DNA from: Streptococcus suis
Lineage (GTDB): Bacteria > Bacillota > Bacilli > Lactobacillales > Streptococcaceae
DNA length: 46,897 bases
Assembly: GCF_017601095.1 (NCBI RefSeq)
Contig: NZ_JAGFUX010000013.1
Location: 1-46,897, forward strand
Direction: 5' to 3'
The position numbers were made by a program, and so were the translations under genes. Shown in pieces: positions 24,764-36,400 of this stretch. The notes below the pieces were generated by a model. It saw only the letters and a list, made by a program, of their open reading frames with translations. It was not told where the DNA came from and made no database searches. Every line of letters starts with the position of its first letter. The stretch's first letter is position 1.

Positions 24764-26026
24764 TTATTTCACGGCCTTGCTTCCAATATCTGTCCGATAA
24801 AAGAGGCCTGTCGTATCTTGATTTTTCAGCTCCGAGTAAATTTTTTTTTGTGCTTCTTGGACGGTATCTGCTGTGGTGACTAACATATAAACTCGACCGC
24901 CGTTTGAGAGCAGTGCTCTGCTATTTTCCGCAAAACGAGCCCCTGCATAGTAGGTCGTGATGTCGCCCTCGGTCTTCGCTGGCAAGGTTACGCCTTTTTC
25001 GTAGTCCAGTGGGTAGCCATTTGAAGCCACGACCACACCGAGCGTCACGCCACTATCCAGCCAAGTCAGCTGTGTAGGACGTATGTGGAGGATGTCGTCG
25101 ATGTTCTGAGCAAAGTCAGAGGTCAGACGAGGCAGGATAATTTGGGTTTCTGGATCGCCGAAACGGGCGTTGAACTCGATGACCTTGGGACCTTGGTCGG
25201 TCAGAATCAAGCCAGCATAGAGCACACCCAGATAAGATCGCCCTTCCGCAATCATGCCGTCCAGAATAGGTTTGACAATGGTGTCAACCGCTGTATCCAC
25301 CACGCTTTGAGGCAGGTGGGGAACAGGAGCGTAAGCCCCCATACCGCCCGTGTTGGGACCTTGGTCGCCGTCAAAGGCACGCTTGTGGTCCTGGGCTGTC
25401 GGCAGAATGTAGAACTGGTCGCCGTTGACCAGGGCAAAGAGGGAAAACTCCTCGCCCGCCAAGAACTCCTCGATGACCACACGAGCACCCGAGTCACCGA
25501 ACTTGTTGTCCAAGAGCATCTCCCGTGCCGCTTCGACCGCCTGCTCGACGGTTTCCGCCACGACCACACCCTTGCCCAGTGCCAAGCCGTCCGCCTTAAC
25601 CACGATCGGTGCCCCCTGCTCTTCGATGTAGGCTTTGGCTTCTTCGAAGTTGGAAAATGTGCCAAAGGCTGCTGTTGGAATGCCGTATTTGACCATGATT
25701 TGTTTGGCAAAGTCTTTTGACCACTCCAGCTCCGCGGCTAGACGACTGGGACCAAAAGCTTTTAGTCCAGCCTGTTCAAAATCATCAACGATACCTGCTG
25801 CCAAAGCATCGTCTGGACCAACAAAAGTCCAAGCAATATCATTTTCCTTAGCAAAGTTGATGAGAGCAGAATGTTCGGAAATCCCGATATTGACTAACGA
25901 GATACCGTCCAAGGTCATACCGTCATTTCCAGGAGCGACAAAGACTTGTTCTACTTGCTCAGACTCTAATAATTTCTTTGCAATAGCGTGTTCGCGACCA
26001 CCAGACCCGACAACCAAAAGTTTCAT
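24764..26026 (-). CDS. purD: Phosphoribosylamine--glycine ligase
   Basis: Joins phosphoribosylamine and glycine (step 2). The 420-residue ATP-grasp protein begins MKLLVVGSGGREHAIAKKLL, shows DGLALGKGV in the ATP lid and INEFNARFGDPE-type metal-binding residues (VIEFNARFGDPE). The ATG at 26024-26026 is chosen: GAGGTG precedes it, and a GTG three codons earlier lies within that site. It is the first gene of purD-purE-purK. A PurBox-like sequence lies about 100 bases upstream. Confidence 0.98.
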   Translation of the reverse strand: MKLLVVGSGGREHAIAKKLLESEQVEQVFVAPGNDGMTLDGISLVNIGISEHSALINFAKENDIAWTFVGPDDALAAGIVDDFEQAGLKAFGPSRLAAELEWSKDFAKQIMVKYGIPTAAFGTFSNFEEAKAYIEEQGAPIVVKADGLALGKGVVVAETVEQAVEAAREMLLDNKFGDSGARVVIEEFLAGEEFSLFALVNGDQFYILPTAQDHKRAFDGDQGPNTGGMGAYAPVPHLPQSVVDTAVDTIVKPILDGMIAEGRSYLGVLYAGLILTDQGPKVIEFNARFGDPETQIILPRLTSDFAQNIDDILHIRPTQLTWLDSGVTLGVVVASNGYPLDYEKGVTLPAKTEGDITTYYAGARFAENSRALLSNGGRVYMLVTTADTVQEAQKKIYSELKNQDTTGLFYRTDIGSKAVK

Positions 26027-26120
26027 TTTCCACACCTCAAAAACGGATTTTACATTCTAATTTTAACAAAAATATTCAGTTTATCATAATTTATCTGGAT
26101 TATTTTGTTTTTTCTCAATT

Positions 26121-26133
26121 TTTACCGAACAAT
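26121..26133. promoter_or_regulatory. PurBox-like sequence between purD and the CHAP gene
   Basis: TTTACCGAACAAT matches 12 of 13 positions of the lactococcal PurBox as I recall it (AWWWCCGAACWWT). It lies about 95 bases from the purD start and 20 from the CHAP gene start, which are divergent. PurR control of purD is the likelier reading. Confidence 0.4.
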
Positions 26134-26152
26134 TAGGTAGGAGGTAAAAAAA

Positions 26153-27562
26153 ATGAAAAAATACACATCATTTTTATGTTCAACAGCTATCCTAGCTGCT
26201 AGTCTATTTTCAGTATCTGTCGCCCATGCCACTAGCGACACAAGCACCCCCGCAACAACAGTCGGGCAGATTGAAAACACAGCAACCAACAGCGCTCCGG
26301 TGATGACAGTAAAACTATCCGAAGCTGGGCGATTCAATGTACTAATTGAAAACATCCCTCAAAATGTCACTGAGGTATTGGTACCTATTTGGTCTAATGA
26401 AAATGGACAAGATGATATCAAATGGTACTCAGCCAAAAGAGATACGTCTGGGAATTTCTTTGTGGGTGTAGATTTTAGTAATCACAAGAATATCGCCGGT
26501 CTGTACCACATTCATCTATATACTCGAACGGATGGAGGAGCTTTAAAAGGACAAGCTGCCATATCACACACATTTAAACAAACTGAAGTAAAAACTCAAG
26601 TCACATCTCATTATCAAACAAAACTATCTGTTGACAGACCTGGATATTTACATGTCTCAATTTCTAATATCCCCGGCGAGGTTACTGAAATAAAGGTACC
26701 AACATGGACCGACTCAGCTGGTCAAGATGATATTATTTGGTACACCGCAGTAAGGCAATCAAATGGTATTTTCTCCCTCGATATTCCACTTAAAAATCAT
26801 AATTTTGAAATAGGGAAATATCATCTCCATATCTATTCCAAAACAAGAACTTCTCAACTTCAGGGCAAATCTGTAACCTCAATTCAAATCGCTGCCAATC
26901 AGCTACCCAACATCGAAAAACCTGACATTTCAGTAGTCAATATCAACCAACAAAAAGGAACCTATTCTATTAAAATTCGTGAAAAAGAATTTTCTAAAAA
27001 AATAAAAAAGGTAGAAATTGCAACATGGTCTGAAGCCGATCAAAGTAATATTAAATGGCGCATTCCAACAAACGTAAATGGAGAATATACTGCAAATATT
27101 GACTATGCTGAACATAGTTATAAAACAGGAACCTATAAGAACCATATCTATATTACTTACCAAGACAATAGCAGAGTAGGATACATCGCTAACTCTATCT
27201 CTATTACAACTCCCAAACCAGCCACTATCCAAAACTATACCCCAAACAAATATCCTGTGGGGCAGTGTACCTGGGGAGCGAAGCAACTTGCTCCTTGGGC
27301 TGGCAACTATTGGGGACATGCGAAACAGTGGCTTGCTTCAGCTCGAAATGCTGGATTTAAGACTGGTACAGCACCTCGTGTTGGTGCTATCGCTGTCTGG
27401 ACTGGAGGAGCTTACGGACACGTAGCGGTCGTAACAGAAGTTTCTAGTACAACGCGCATTCGAGTTAAGGAATCAAATTACAATAACAACCAAAATATCA
27501 ACGACTACCGTGGTTGGTTCAATCCTGTCGCTGATGGTGTCGCAGGGTACATTTACCCATAA
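26153..27562 (+). CDS. Secreted CHAP-domain amidase with three Bsp-like repeats
   Basis: A 469-residue exported protein. The signal peptide is [20 protein letters not shown] with probable cleavage after AHA. Three repeats of about 90 residues (about 49-140, 147-245, 255-350) share the pattern I-V-W-...Q-D-I-KWY and look like GBS Bsp-like repeats. The C-terminal CHAP domain starts near residue 367 with YPVGQCTWG, and C372, H423 and E440 form the likely triad. It probably cleaves peptidoglycan stem peptides or cross-bridges. It is the only substantial plus-strand gene, it interrupts the purine cluster, and it has AGGAGGT before the ATG. Its CHAP domain closely resembles that of PcsB. Confidence 0.85.
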   Translation: MKKYTSFLCSTAILAASLFSVSVAHATSDTSTPATTVGQIENTATNSAPVMTVKLSEAGRFNVLIENIPQNVTEVLVPIWSNENGQDDIKWYSAKRDTSGNFFVGVDFSNHKNIAGLYHIHLYTRTDGGALKGQAAISHTFKQTEVKTQVTSHYQTKLSVDRPGYLHVSISNIPGEVTEIKVPTWTDSAGQDDIIWYTAVRQSNGIFSLDIPLKNHNFEIGKYHLHIYSKTRTSQLQGKSVTSIQIAANQLPNIEKPDISVVNINQQKGTYSIKIREKEFSKKIKKVEIATWSEADQSNIKWRIPTNVNGEYTANIDYAEHSYKTGTYKNHIYITYQDNSRVGYIANSISITTPKPATIQNYTPNKYPVGQCTWGAKQLAPWAGNYWGHAKQWLASARNAGFKTGTAPRVGAIAVWTGGAYGHVAVVTEVSSTTRIRVKESNYNNNQNINDYRGWFNPVADGVAGYIYP

Positions 27563-27563
27563 T

Positions 27564-27588
27564 AAAAAGCTCCTTTGGAGCTTTTTTA
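27564..27588. terminator. Bidirectional terminator between the CHAP gene and sip
   Basis: AAAAAGCTCC-TTT-GGAGCTTTTTT is a perfect stem with T runs on both strands. It lies between the ends of two convergent genes and serves both. Confidence 0.9.
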
Positions 27589-27589
27589 A

Positions 27590-28666
27590 TTATTGATTAA
27601 AGGAAACATGGACGTGGTCATAGTGATTTTCTGTAACGCTACCACGATCAGGCATCAAATTCCAGGTATAGGCAGGGCCATAAATGCTGGCAAATGGTGA
27701 GTAAAAACGCTGCTTCCAAATGATATAGGAAATCTTCTTAGAAGCCATATTGGCAATACTATACTCAGCAATTTGATCTCCAAGACTTGAACTCTCGGGA
27801 ACCATAAAATCAAGCGCCAAACCTGAACCATGGTCTCCAGAATCTCCAGCTCGGTAACCACCAACATTAGACAGTCCAAAGAGAGCTTTCACCTCATCTT
27901 TATAAGCAATGACATGCGCTTGCAAACCTGCATTTTCAGCACTTGAACTGATAATGGTATTTGTTTCAGTAGTTGTCGAAGTGGACGGCGATGTAGCTGT
28001 TGTTTCTTGTGAAGAAAGGTTATCAGTTGATGCTGTAGTTTCCTGTTCGCTCTCTTGAGTTGCCGGAGCTACTTGAACAGCTGGGGTCTCCACAGGGGCT
28101 ACTTGAGCTTCTGGAGTAGCAATAGGAGCTTCCTGTACCTCAGATGTAGTCTCTTCAGTCGGTACTTCCGTTGGACTTGGCTCTGTAGCCGCTTCTTCGC
28201 TCGCTTCCGTTGTCACTTCTACTTGATTCAAATCAACCGTCTTATTTTCGACAACCACTTCATTGGACTTGCTTTCAATAACAACCTCATTCATTTGCAA
28301 ATCAACCGTCGCTTCAACGGTTTCCTGCGGATTTTCTGGCGTAGGCGTTACAATTTCAATCTCTGTAACTTGATGATTGGCATCTAAGGTTGTCGTCAAT
28401 ACAGTATCTGGGAAAATCAAGTCTAGGTTCGTAATTTGATTGACTTTGGCTAATACTTCCATGTCAATCGCCATCGCATTCGCAATTGTACTCAGCGTAT
28501 CACCGTACTGAATGGTGTATGTTTCCTTACTACCACTTGCAATAATATCAGCTGAAATCTCATCTACCGAACGTGGCGTCCAATTCAAGGTGTCAGCCTT
28601 CACTTGGCTAGAGAACATAGTCAAAGCCATCGTTGATGCTAAAAAAATTCGTTTATTCCATTTCAT
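27590..28666 (-). CDS. sip: Sip-like secreted LysM protein (surface immunogenic protein family)
   Basis: A 358-residue exported protein closely recalling GBS Sip in layout. The signal peptide (1-24, ending VKA) is followed by a LysM domain (about 48-93, YTIQYGDTLSTIANAMAID) that binds peptidoglycan. A linker rich in Glu, Pro, Thr and Val follows (about 105-240). The C-terminal domain has GYRAGDSGDHGSGLALDFM and HYDHVHVSF, a DHG...D...H pattern reminiscent of M15-type peptidases; whether it is enzymatic is unproven. It lies after purH, on the same strand, with its own promoter and terminator. There is no LPxTG motif. Confidence 0.85.
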   Translation of the reverse strand: MKWNKRIFLASTMALTMFSSQVKADTLNWTPRSVDEISADIIASGSKETYTIQYGDTLSTIANAMAIDMEVLAKVNQITNLDLIFPDTVLTTTLDANHQVTEIEIVTPTPENPQETVEATVDLQMNEVVIESKSNEVVVENKTVDLNQVEVTTEASEEAATEPSPTEVPTEETTSEVQEAPIATPEAQVAPVETPAVQVAPATQESEQETTASTDNLSSQETTATSPSTSTTTETNTIISSSAENAGLQAHVIAYKDEVKALFGLSNVGGYRAGDSGDHGSGLALDFMVPESSSLGDQIAEYSIANMASKKISYIIWKQRFYSPFASIYGPAYTWNLMPDRGSVTENHYDHVHVSFNQ

Positions 28667-28698
28667 ATCGAAACCTTCTTTTCTGTTTGATGGTTCTA

Positions 28699-28727
28699 AT
28701 AGTAACTGAAACTTTTCTGAATTTCAA
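28699..28727 (-). promoter_or_regulatory. Promoter of the sip-like gene
   Basis: TTGAAA (28722-28727) and TACTAT (28699-28704) stand 17 bases apart, about 33 bases upstream of the ATG. Confidence 0.55.
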
Positions 28728-28803
28728 TGCTTTCTAGCCTGATTTAACCCAACTGTAGTTTCTGACTTAGACTCGACATTTTTTGACATCCCGCCAACAT
28801 ATT

Positions 28804-28830
28804 TGTCACTAATTCGTCACATTTGTCACA
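28804..28830 (+). promoter_or_regulatory. WalR/VicR-like triple GTCAC motif upstream of sip
   Basis: TGTCAC-N5-CGTCAC, followed by a further TGTCAC. The first pair fits the WalR box TGTHAH-N5-TGTHAH with one mismatch (C for the second T). It lies about 80 bases above the sip -35 and directly after the purH terminator, on the strand opposite to sip. Confidence 0.4.
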
Positions 28831-28857
28831 AAAAGAAACTAGCCCACGGCTAGTCTC
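28829..28857 (-). terminator. Terminator of the purC-purH operon
   Basis: On the minus strand GAGACTAGCC pairs with GGCTAGTTTC across GTG, followed by TTTTTG. It lies immediately after the purH stop and ends the six-gene unit. Confidence 0.85.
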
Positions 28858-30405
28858 TCAATGTCTAAAATGCCTAACACTCGTAAAGACCATGGTCAAG
28901 CCGTACTTGTTGGCCATGTCAATGGAGTCTTGGTCGCGGACGGAGCCACCTGGTTGGATAATGGCCTTAATACCTGCTGCAGCAATCTCTTCCACATTAT
29001 CAGCAAATGGGAAGAAGGCATCCGACGCCAAAACGGCTCCCTCCAAATGATCTTTGGCTTGCTCAATAGCGATGCGGACGGACGCCACACGGTTGGTTTG
29101 TCCCGGCCCCAAGCCCAAGGTCATCTTGTCATTGGTGATGATGATACCGTTGGACTTGACATACTTGGAGGACTTCCAAGCAAACTCCATGGCTACCCAC
29201 TCTTGTTCGGACGGTTGACGCTCGGTCACCACCTGCCAGTCCGATGGGCTTTCCGCCACCACGTCCTGATCCTGCACCAAAAGCCCACCGACAACGCCTG
29301 TGAACTCTTTTTCCACTTGGCTGGCATCCTGTGCGTCAAAGGCCAATTCCAAAATCCGAAGATTTTTCTTTTTATTGGTCAAAATAGCTAGCGCTTCTGC
29401 CGAGTAGCTCGGTGCGATGATGATTTCTAAGAAAATCGGGTGCATCTTTTCAGCCGTCGCAGCATCCACTTCCCTGTTCAGCACGACGATGCCTCCGAAA
29501 ATCGATACTGGGTCAGCCTCATAAGCATAATCCCAAGCCTGCTCAATAGTCTCTGCCTGCCCGATACCACAAGGGTTCATGTGTTTGAGAGCCACAACAG
29601 TTGGACGGTCCTTGAAATCACGGATAATCCGAATGGCCGCATCCGCATCACGAATGTTGTTGAAGGACAATTCCTTTCCATTTAACTGCTTGGCAGAGGC
29701 GATCGAGTAAGCTGTCGGAAGGGCATTTTGGTAGAAATCCGCATGTTGCTGAGGATTTTCTCCGTAACGCATTGGCTGATTGAGGTCGTAGGTAATGGTG
29801 AGTTTTTCAGGCTTGTCTTCGCCGACTCGCTTGGTAAAGTAGTCTGCAATAAGAGCATCGTAGGCTGCGGTGTGACGGAAGACCTTGGCAGCCAATCGCT
29901 GACGCGTAGCATAAGCCGTCTCTCCCTGCTCTGCTATTTCCCCTAAAACCGTCGGATAATCTGCCGGATCCACCACAACAGTCACGCTGGCGTGGTTTTT
30001 AGCTGCTGAACGAAGCATGGACGGACCGCCAATGTCGATGTTCTCCACCGCCAAGTCGTAGGTCACATCTGGACGTAAAATGGTCTCTTTGAAGGGATAA
30101 AGGTTGACCACCACCAAGTCAATCAGGCCAATTTCATGGTCCTTGGCTGCTTGCAGGTGGCTGTCCAAATCCCGACGAGCCAGCAAACCACCATGGATTT
30201 TGGGATGAAGTGTCTTGACGCGACCATCCATCATCTCAGGAAAACCGGTCACATCGTCAATGGCAATAGTAGTCACTCCAGCCTGATCCAAGGCAACCTT
30301 GGTGCCACCTGTCGAGATGATTTCCCAGCCAAGCTTGGTCAATTCTTGGGCAAATTCTACAATGCCCGCCTTATCGGATACGCTAATTAGTGCGCGTTTT
30401 GTCAT
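28858..30405 (-). CDS. purH: Bifunctional AICAR formyltransferase / IMP cyclohydrolase
   Basis: Carries out the last two steps to IMP. The 515 residues have an N-terminal MGS-like cyclohydrolase domain (1-200; [20 protein letters not shown]) and a C-terminal AICAR transformylase (200-515) with [27 protein letters not shown] (with the Lys and His of the active site) and the terminal [10 protein letters not shown]. It follows purN by nine bases and is followed by a terminator, so it is the last gene of this transcript. Confidence 0.98.
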   Translation of the reverse strand: MTKRALISVSDKAGIVEFAQELTKLGWEIISTGGTKVALDQAGVTTIAIDDVTGFPEMMDGRVKTLHPKIHGGLLARRDLDSHLQAAKDHEIGLIDLVVVNLYPFKETILRPDVTYDLAVENIDIGGPSMLRSAAKNHASVTVVVDPADYPTVLGEIAEQGETAYATRQRLAAKVFRHTAAYDALIADYFTKRVGEDKPEKLTITYDLNQPMRYGENPQQHADFYQNALPTAYSIASAKQLNGKELSFNNIRDADAAIRIIRDFKDRPTVVALKHMNPCGIGQAETIEQAWDYAYEADPVSIFGGIVVLNREVDAATAEKMHPIFLEIIIAPSYSAEALAILTNKKKNLRILELAFDAQDASQVEKEFTGVVGGLLVQDQDVVAESPSDWQVVTERQPSEQEWVAMEFAWKSSKYVKSNGIIITNDKMTLGLGPGQTNRVASVRIAIEQAKDHLEGAVLASDAFFPFADNVEEIAAAGIKAIIQPGGSVRDQDSIDMANKYGLTMVFTSVRHFRH

Positions 30406-30414
30406 GATTTCTCC

Positions 30415-30966
30415 TTATTTTTTCACTGCCCCCAACTCCTCCAAAACTGCTGGATAGAGTTGGTACTCCGCTTCATGTATTCTTGCTTCAAAGGCTTCCA
30501 AGGTATCATCGGCCAATCTTGGCACTCGGACTTGTTTGATGATTTGTCCTGTGTCAACGCCACTGTCAACCCAGTGGACTGTCACACCACTTGCTGCCAC
30601 ACCTGCATTCCAAGCGTCTTCAATCCCGTGAGCCCCTGGAAATTCAGGCAGATAAGCCGGGTGGATATTGATGATACGACCTTCATATTGAGCTAACAAG
30701 GTCGGACCCACAATCTTCATATAGCCTGCCAAGACCACCAAGTCAATCTGGTGCTGGTCTAAGAGTTGGATGAGGGCTTCTTCGTAGGTCTGCTTATCGG
30801 CAAACTCTTTTAATTCAAAAGTAAATGCTGCCACACCTAGTTTTTCAGCCCGTTCCAGGACATAGGCGTTTCTGTGGTCTGAAAAGAGGAATGCTACTTC
30901 AAACTGCTCTGCAATGACTTGAAAATTAGAACCAGACCCACTGGCAAAAACAGCTATTCGTTTCAT
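30415..30966 (-). CDS. purN: Phosphoribosylglycinamide formyltransferase
   Basis: Formylates GAR with 10-formyl-THF (step 3). The 183-residue protein begins [20 protein letters not shown] and holds the catalytic block [16 protein letters not shown] (near 99-115) with its N and H, then [14 protein letters not shown] with the catalytic Asp. It overlaps the purM stop by four bases (ATGA). Confidence 0.98.
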   Translation of the reverse strand: MKRIAVFASGSGSNFQVIAEQFEVAFLFSDHRNAYVLERAEKLGVAAFTFELKEFADKQTYEEALIQLLDQHQIDLVVLAGYMKIVGPTLLAQYEGRIINIHPAYLPEFPGAHGIEDAWNAGVAASGVTVHWVDSGVDTGQIIKQVRVPRLADDTLEAFEARIHEAEYQLYPAVLEELGAVKK

Positions 30967-31982
30967 TTGATGACCACGCTCTTGTCTTCCTTAGTGATAA
31001 TGCGGCCGATTTCATAGACTTCTTCATCTACCAATTCACGGACTTTCTCCACCTGCTCTGGACTGACAGCCAGTACCAAGCCGATACCCATATTGAAGAT
31101 TTCAAACATTTCTTCGTGTTTGATTTGGCCGTACGTTTCAAGGGCTGTAAAGATTGGAAGGACTGGAATCTTATCTTCTTCAATTTCAGCTGCAAGGTTG
31201 TCCGCAAACATACGGGGAATATTTTCAATGAAACCACCGCCTGTGATGTGGGCAATGCCGTTGACCAGCCCTGCTTTTACCAGAGGCAATACCTGCTGGA
31301 CATAGATACGGGTCGGCTCTAGGAGGACTTCCTTAAGAGCTCTGCCATTGAGCTCTGGCAGCAGAGCGTCGCCAGAAACATCCGCAAAAACGCGACGGAC
31401 TAGGGAATAACCGTTGGAGTGGATACCGCTAGAAGCTAGGCCGAGGAGAATGTCGCCCTCCTGTACCTTGCTGCCATCAATAATCTGAGACTTCTCCGCA
31501 ATGCCGACGGCAAAGCCAGCCAGGTCATAGTCATCCTCGCCGTACATGCCTGGCATTTCGGCTGTTTCACCGCCAATCAAGCCGCAACCAGCTTGGACAC
31601 AGCCTTCCGCAACACCTGCAACTACTTGCTCTAGCTTGGCTGGCTCATTTTTTCCAGTCGCAATGTAGTCGAGGAAGTAAAGCGGCTCTGCACCTGCTGC
31701 GATGATGTCGTTGACGCACATAGCCACGCAGTCCTGACCAATGGTATCATGTTTGTCGTACTGGATAGCTAGCATGAGCTTGGTTCCCACGCCGTCTGTT
31801 CCAGATACCAAGACTGGCTCTTTGATATCCAGCTTGGTCAAATCAAACATACCACCAAAGCCACCGAGAGCTCCCATAACGCCCAAACGTTCTGTCCGAG
31901 CCACGTGTTTCTTAATCCGCTCAACCACTTCGTAGCCAGCTTCGACGTCAACACCCGATTGGGCATATGCATTTTTTGACAT
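30963..31982 (-). CDS. purM: Phosphoribosylformylglycinamidine cyclo-ligase (AIR synthetase)
   Basis: Closes the imidazole ring to give AIR (step 5). The 339 residues contain the family landmarks [16 protein letters not shown] at the N-terminus, [14 protein letters not shown] (about 60-73) and [13 protein letters not shown] (about 140-152). It follows purF by 17 bases and overlaps purN. Confidence 0.98.
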   Translation of the reverse strand: MSKNAYAQSGVDVEAGYEVVERIKKHVARTERLGVMGALGGFGGMFDLTKLDIKEPVLVSGTDGVGTKLMLAIQYDKHDTIGQDCVAMCVNDIIAAGAEPLYFLDYIATGKNEPAKLEQVVAGVAEGCVQAGCGLIGGETAEMPGMYGEDDYDLAGFAVGIAEKSQIIDGSKVQEGDILLGLASSGIHSNGYSLVRRVFADVSGDALLPELNGRALKEVLLEPTRIYVQQVLPLVKAGLVNGIAHITGGGFIENIPRMFADNLAAEIEEDKIPVLPIFTALETYGQIKHEEMFEIFNMGIGLVLAVSPEQVEKVRELVDEEVYEIGRIITKEDKSVVIK

Positions 31983-31999
31983 ATCAATCTTCCTTCTTA

Positions 32000-33454
32000 T
32001 TATTTGACCTTTTCGATGTAAAAACTTGTCTGTTCTTCTAAACTACGCAAATATTCTTCCTCATAGTCATAAAGAGGCGTTGGATACTCACCATCAAAAT
32101 AAGCTACACATAGTCCTCCATTGGGAGCATTTGTGTCGATACCGATGGCTTCAATCATCCCCTCAAGAGAAAGATAGGTCAGGCTATCTGCTCCAATAAT
32201 CTCACAGACTTCCTCAACGGTGTGGTTGGCTGAAATCAGTTCCCGACGGGTTTGAATATCGATACCGTAAAAGCATGGATACTTGAGCTCTGGACTGCCG
32301 ATTGCCACATGGACTTCTGCTGCACCCGCTTCTCGCAAGAGCTGAACAATCCGCCGGCTAGTCGTCCCACGCACAATGGAATCGTCAATCATAACCACAC
32401 GTTTGCCCTTAACAACCCCAGAAACAGCAGACAACTTCATGCGGACTCCCTGCTCACGGAGCTCCTGGGTTGGTTGGATAAAGGTACGCTGAGTGTACTG
32501 ATTTTTCACCAAACCCATCTCATTAGGTAAACCGGATTCTTCAGCAAAACCCATAGCAGCGCTGAGAGAAGAATTTGGCACACCGACCACAATGTCGGCT
32601 TCATGTTGAAATTCCTGCGCTAAGCGTTTGCCCATATTTTTTCGTGCCGTGTGGACATTGACTCCATGAATAGTCGAATCAGGGCGGGCAAAGTAGACAT
32701 ATTCCATCGAACAGATCGCCAATTGGGTATCACTTGTGTAACTATCATAGTGGATACCCACATCATCTATGATGACAATCTCTCCAGGTTCGACATCCCG
32801 TACCCACTCAGCTCCAACTACTTCAAAGGCACAAGTTTCGCTGGCAATAACCCAGGCTCCATTTTTCATCTTCCCGATAGATAGGGGACGAAAGCCATTT
32901 GGATCCAAGGCCGCAATCAACTTGTCCTCTGTCATCAAGAGATAGGCAAAGCCTCCCTTGACAATGCTCAAAGCCTCCTTGACCTTGCCCATAAAATTTG
33001 GATTGTGGCTGCGACGAATCAGATGCATGAGGATTTCAGTATCTGACGAGGCGTTGAAAATAGCACCTTGCGCTTCCAATTCTTTTCTCAGAGAAATTGC
33101 ATTGGTCAAGTTCCCATTATGGGCTAAGCCAAAAGCTTCATCATGAAATTTATAAAGAAAGGGTTGGATATTTCGAATGTCCGCTGAACCAGCTGTGGCA
33201 TATCGAACATGTCCGATTGCCGCATTCCCTTTTAACCCTTCCAAATCAGCTGGATTTTTAAAAACTTCAGATAAGAGTCCTGTAGCTCGATGTCCATAAA
33301 GCGTTCCCTGATTGTTCGAAACAATCCCTGCCCCTTCTTGTCCACGGTGCTGCAAGCTATGCAGACCAAAATAGGTCACCTGAGCAGCCTGCGGATGTCC
33401 CCAAATACCGAAAACACCGCATTCTTCGTTGAGTGATTTAACTTCGTATGTCAT
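32000..33454 (-). CDS. purF: Amidophosphoribosyltransferase
   Basis: The committed step, making phosphoribosylamine from PRPP and glutamine. The 484-residue protein starts [20 protein letters not shown]. The nucleophile is the Cys after NEE, exposed by removal of an 11-residue propeptide. The Ntn glutaminase domain (C12 to about 240) is followed by the phosphoribosyltransferase domain with [12 protein letters not shown] and the PRPP loop [12 protein letters not shown]. Its start is two bases after the purL stop. Confidence 0.98.
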   Translation of the reverse strand: MTYEVKSLNEECGVFGIWGHPQAAQVTYFGLHSLQHRGQEGAGIVSNNQGTLYGHRATGLLSEVFKNPADLEGLKGNAAIGHVRYATAGSADIRNIQPFLYKFHDEAFGLAHNGNLTNAISLRKELEAQGAIFNASSDTEILMHLIRRSHNPNFMGKVKEALSIVKGGFAYLLMTEDKLIAALDPNGFRPLSIGKMKNGAWVIASETCAFEVVGAEWVRDVEPGEIVIIDDVGIHYDSYTSDTQLAICSMEYVYFARPDSTIHGVNVHTARKNMGKRLAQEFQHEADIVVGVPNSSLSAAMGFAEESGLPNEMGLVKNQYTQRTFIQPTQELREQGVRMKLSAVSGVVKGKRVVMIDDSIVRGTTSRRIVQLLREAGAAEVHVAIGSPELKYPCFYGIDIQTRRELISANHTVEEVCEIIGADSLTYLSLEGMIEAIGIDTNAPNGGLCVAYFDGEYPTPLYDYEEEYLRSLEEQTSFYIEKVK

Positions 33455-33456
33455 AT

Positions 33457-36400
33457 TTATTTTCCTGTAAAATAGCGAACTGCTGAAACAAAGAGACCTT
33501 GGTCTTTCTTACCTGGAATATTTTGGAAAAGACCGTCCTCGTAACGCTCCGAGTGTCCCATTTTCCCGATAATCTGACCATTTCGGCTGGTGATTCCTTC
33601 AATAGCATGGCTAGAACCGTTTGGATTATATTTAGAATCCATGCTAGGCTGACCTGCAAAGTCAACGTATTGGCTGAAAATCTGCCCATTGTCACGCAAG
33701 GTAGTGAACTCCTCGTCCGTCACCACGAATTTTCCTTCCCCGTGTGAAACTGGGATAGCGTGAATGTCACCGACTTGAACACCTGCTAACCACGGTGAGT
33801 TGACATTGGCAATCCGCGTTTCCACCATTTTGGCAACGTGCTGGTTGGCATCGTTATAAAAGAGGGTTGGACTGGTTTCTCCCGCCTCCTCAAAGTTTCC
33901 ATACGGCAGCAAACCTGATTTGACAAGAGCTTGGAAACCATTACAGATACCGATGATAAGGCCACCTTTTTCGATAAAACTGTCAATAGCAGAGCGAACC
34001 TTGGCATTTCGTAAGATAGTCACGATAAACTTAGCAGACCCGTCTGGCTCATCCGCAGCAGAGAATCCACCTGCAAAGAAAAGAATATTAGCTTTGGCAA
34101 TGTTGTCAACCATAGTATCCACAGAGCCTTCAATGCACTCTGCATCCAAGGTCACAAACGGAACTAGATTGACTTTTGCACCAGCCTGTTCAAAGGCTTT
34201 AGCCGAGTCGTATTCTGAGTTGGTTCCTGGGAAGACTGGGATGTAAACAAGCGGTACTTCTACTGTTTCCTTGGCTTGTAGAACTGCTGAACTGGTAATT
34301 GCTGGAACATCCTGTAAGTCTGTCGCCTGTTCAAAGGCTGTTGGATAGACTTCTTCCAACTTACCTTCAAAAGCAGCTTGTAGGTCCTGTCCAGCTAGGC
34401 TGACACCGTTGACAAGAATTGTAAAGTCAGTAGTCGTTTGTCCGATTTTCACCGCATCTGGAATGACTTCATTCGATGTGAAGACAAAGCCACCTAGCTG
34501 ACCTGTTAGACTAGTTTCAAGCTCCGCCAACTCGACTTCTGCACCAAACTGGTTACCAAAGGACATGAGGGCTAAACTTTCTAGAACACCACCATACTTG
34601 ACTGCACTAGCAGCCGTAATCACATAATCGCTCTGCCATTTTTCAAAAGTCTCAAAATTAGACTTGATCAAGGCAAAATCAATGTCTTCTGACAAAATCT
34701 GACCTGGTAAGTAATAAATGTGCTCGCCAGCTGCTTTGAACTCAGGCGAGAGGACCTTGCGGCTGTCTGCCGTTGTCACGCCAAAGGCCACCAAGGTCGG
34801 CGGAACTGTCAAGTCCTCAAAAGTACCAGACATGGAATCCTTGCCACCGATAGATGGCAAGCCAAGCTGGATCTGAGCCTCTATAGAGCCCAGAAGTGCT
34901 GCAACTGGCTGACCGAAACGTTCAGCCTGCTTGTCCATCCGCTGGAAATATTCCTGGTAGGAGAAGCGAGCCTTGGACCAGTTGGCCCCTGTTGCCACCA
35001 AGCGAGCAGTCGCTTCAATGACCGCGTAGGCTGCTCCATGGTAAGGAGACCAGTCTGCCAGATAAGGATGATAGCCCTGAGCCATGACAGAAGCAGTCGT
35101 TGTCACACCGTGTTGAACAGGCAACTTCTGCACAGAACTTTCGGTCGGAGTCAGCTGGTGACGACCGCCGAGTGGGTGGTTGACGGTTGAACGACCAACA
35201 GATGAGTCGAAAATGGTCTGCAAACCTTTTTGACTAGCATGGTTGAGGTCTGACAACAGTTCTTTCAAGTCTTCTTGCAGGGTTTCAGCAGATGTTTTAC
35301 GCATTTCTGGTAAATTGACAGTGCTGTCAACCACCTTGGCATCAACGACTACACGCACACCGTTGGTATCAAGGAAGGAACGCTCCAAATCAACAATGGT
35401 TTGACCATTCCAAGTCATGACCAGGTTTGGCTTTTCAGTGACTTTGGCTACGACAACAGCATGGATATTTTCCTGACGGCAGGCTGCGATGAAGGTATCG
35501 ACATCTTGAGGACGGATAACCACACTCATCCGCTCCTGTGATTCAGAAATGGCAATCTCCGTACCATTCAGGCCTGCGTACTTGAGTGGAACTTTATCCA
35601 AATCGATTTCAAGACCGTCCGCCAATTCCCCAATGGCTACGCAGACACCTCCTGCACCAAAGTCATTGGATTTTTTAATGAGACGAGTGACGTTACCATT
35701 TCGGAACAAGCGTTGGATTTTGCGTTCTTCAATGGCATTTCCTTTTTGGACTTCCGCACCAGCTGTTTCCACAGACTCAACTGTCTGTACCTTGGACGAG
35801 CCTGTTGCCCCGCCGATACCGTCGCGACCTGTTTTGCCTCCTAACAAGATAACCACATCGCCTGCGACTGGTTTTTCACGAACCACATTTTCCTTAGGAG
35901 CAGCACCGACAACGGCACCTAATTCCATGCGTTTTGCGACAAAGCCTGGGTGGAAATACTCACGCACATAGGTGGTCGCCAGACCGATTTGGTTTCCGTA
36001 TGAAGAATAGCCATGTGCCGCTGTTTTCGAAATGATTTGCTGTGGCAATTTGCCTGGACGAGTTGCTGTCAGTGGCTGGGTAATATCGCCCGCACCTGAA
36101 ATCCGCATAGCCTGATAAACATAAGAACGACCTGACAATGGATCACGAATGGCACCACCGATACAGGTTGCGGCACCACCAAAAGGTTCGATTTCCGTTG
36201 GGTGATTGTGGGTTTCATTCTTAAACATGAGGAGCCATGGCTCTTTTACGCCATCTACATCCACTTCAATTTCTACCGAGCAGGCATTGATTTCGTCTGA
36301 AACTTCCATATCATCCAGACGACCATTTGCTCGCTCATAACGGCCAAAAATCGTCGCCATATCCATGAGCGTCTGTGGCTTATCTGTCCGACCCAACTCA

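Noticed and set aside
24328..24879. 183-codon plus-strand open frame
   Set aside because: It lies antisense to purE and purD, has no ribosome-binding site or recognisable motif, and reflects codon bias of the true genes.
25085..25720. 211-codon plus-strand open frame
   Set aside because: Antisense to the conserved ATP-grasp core of purD; no homologous motif seen.
34720..35190. 156-codon plus-strand open frame
   Set aside because: Antisense to purL with no initiation signals.
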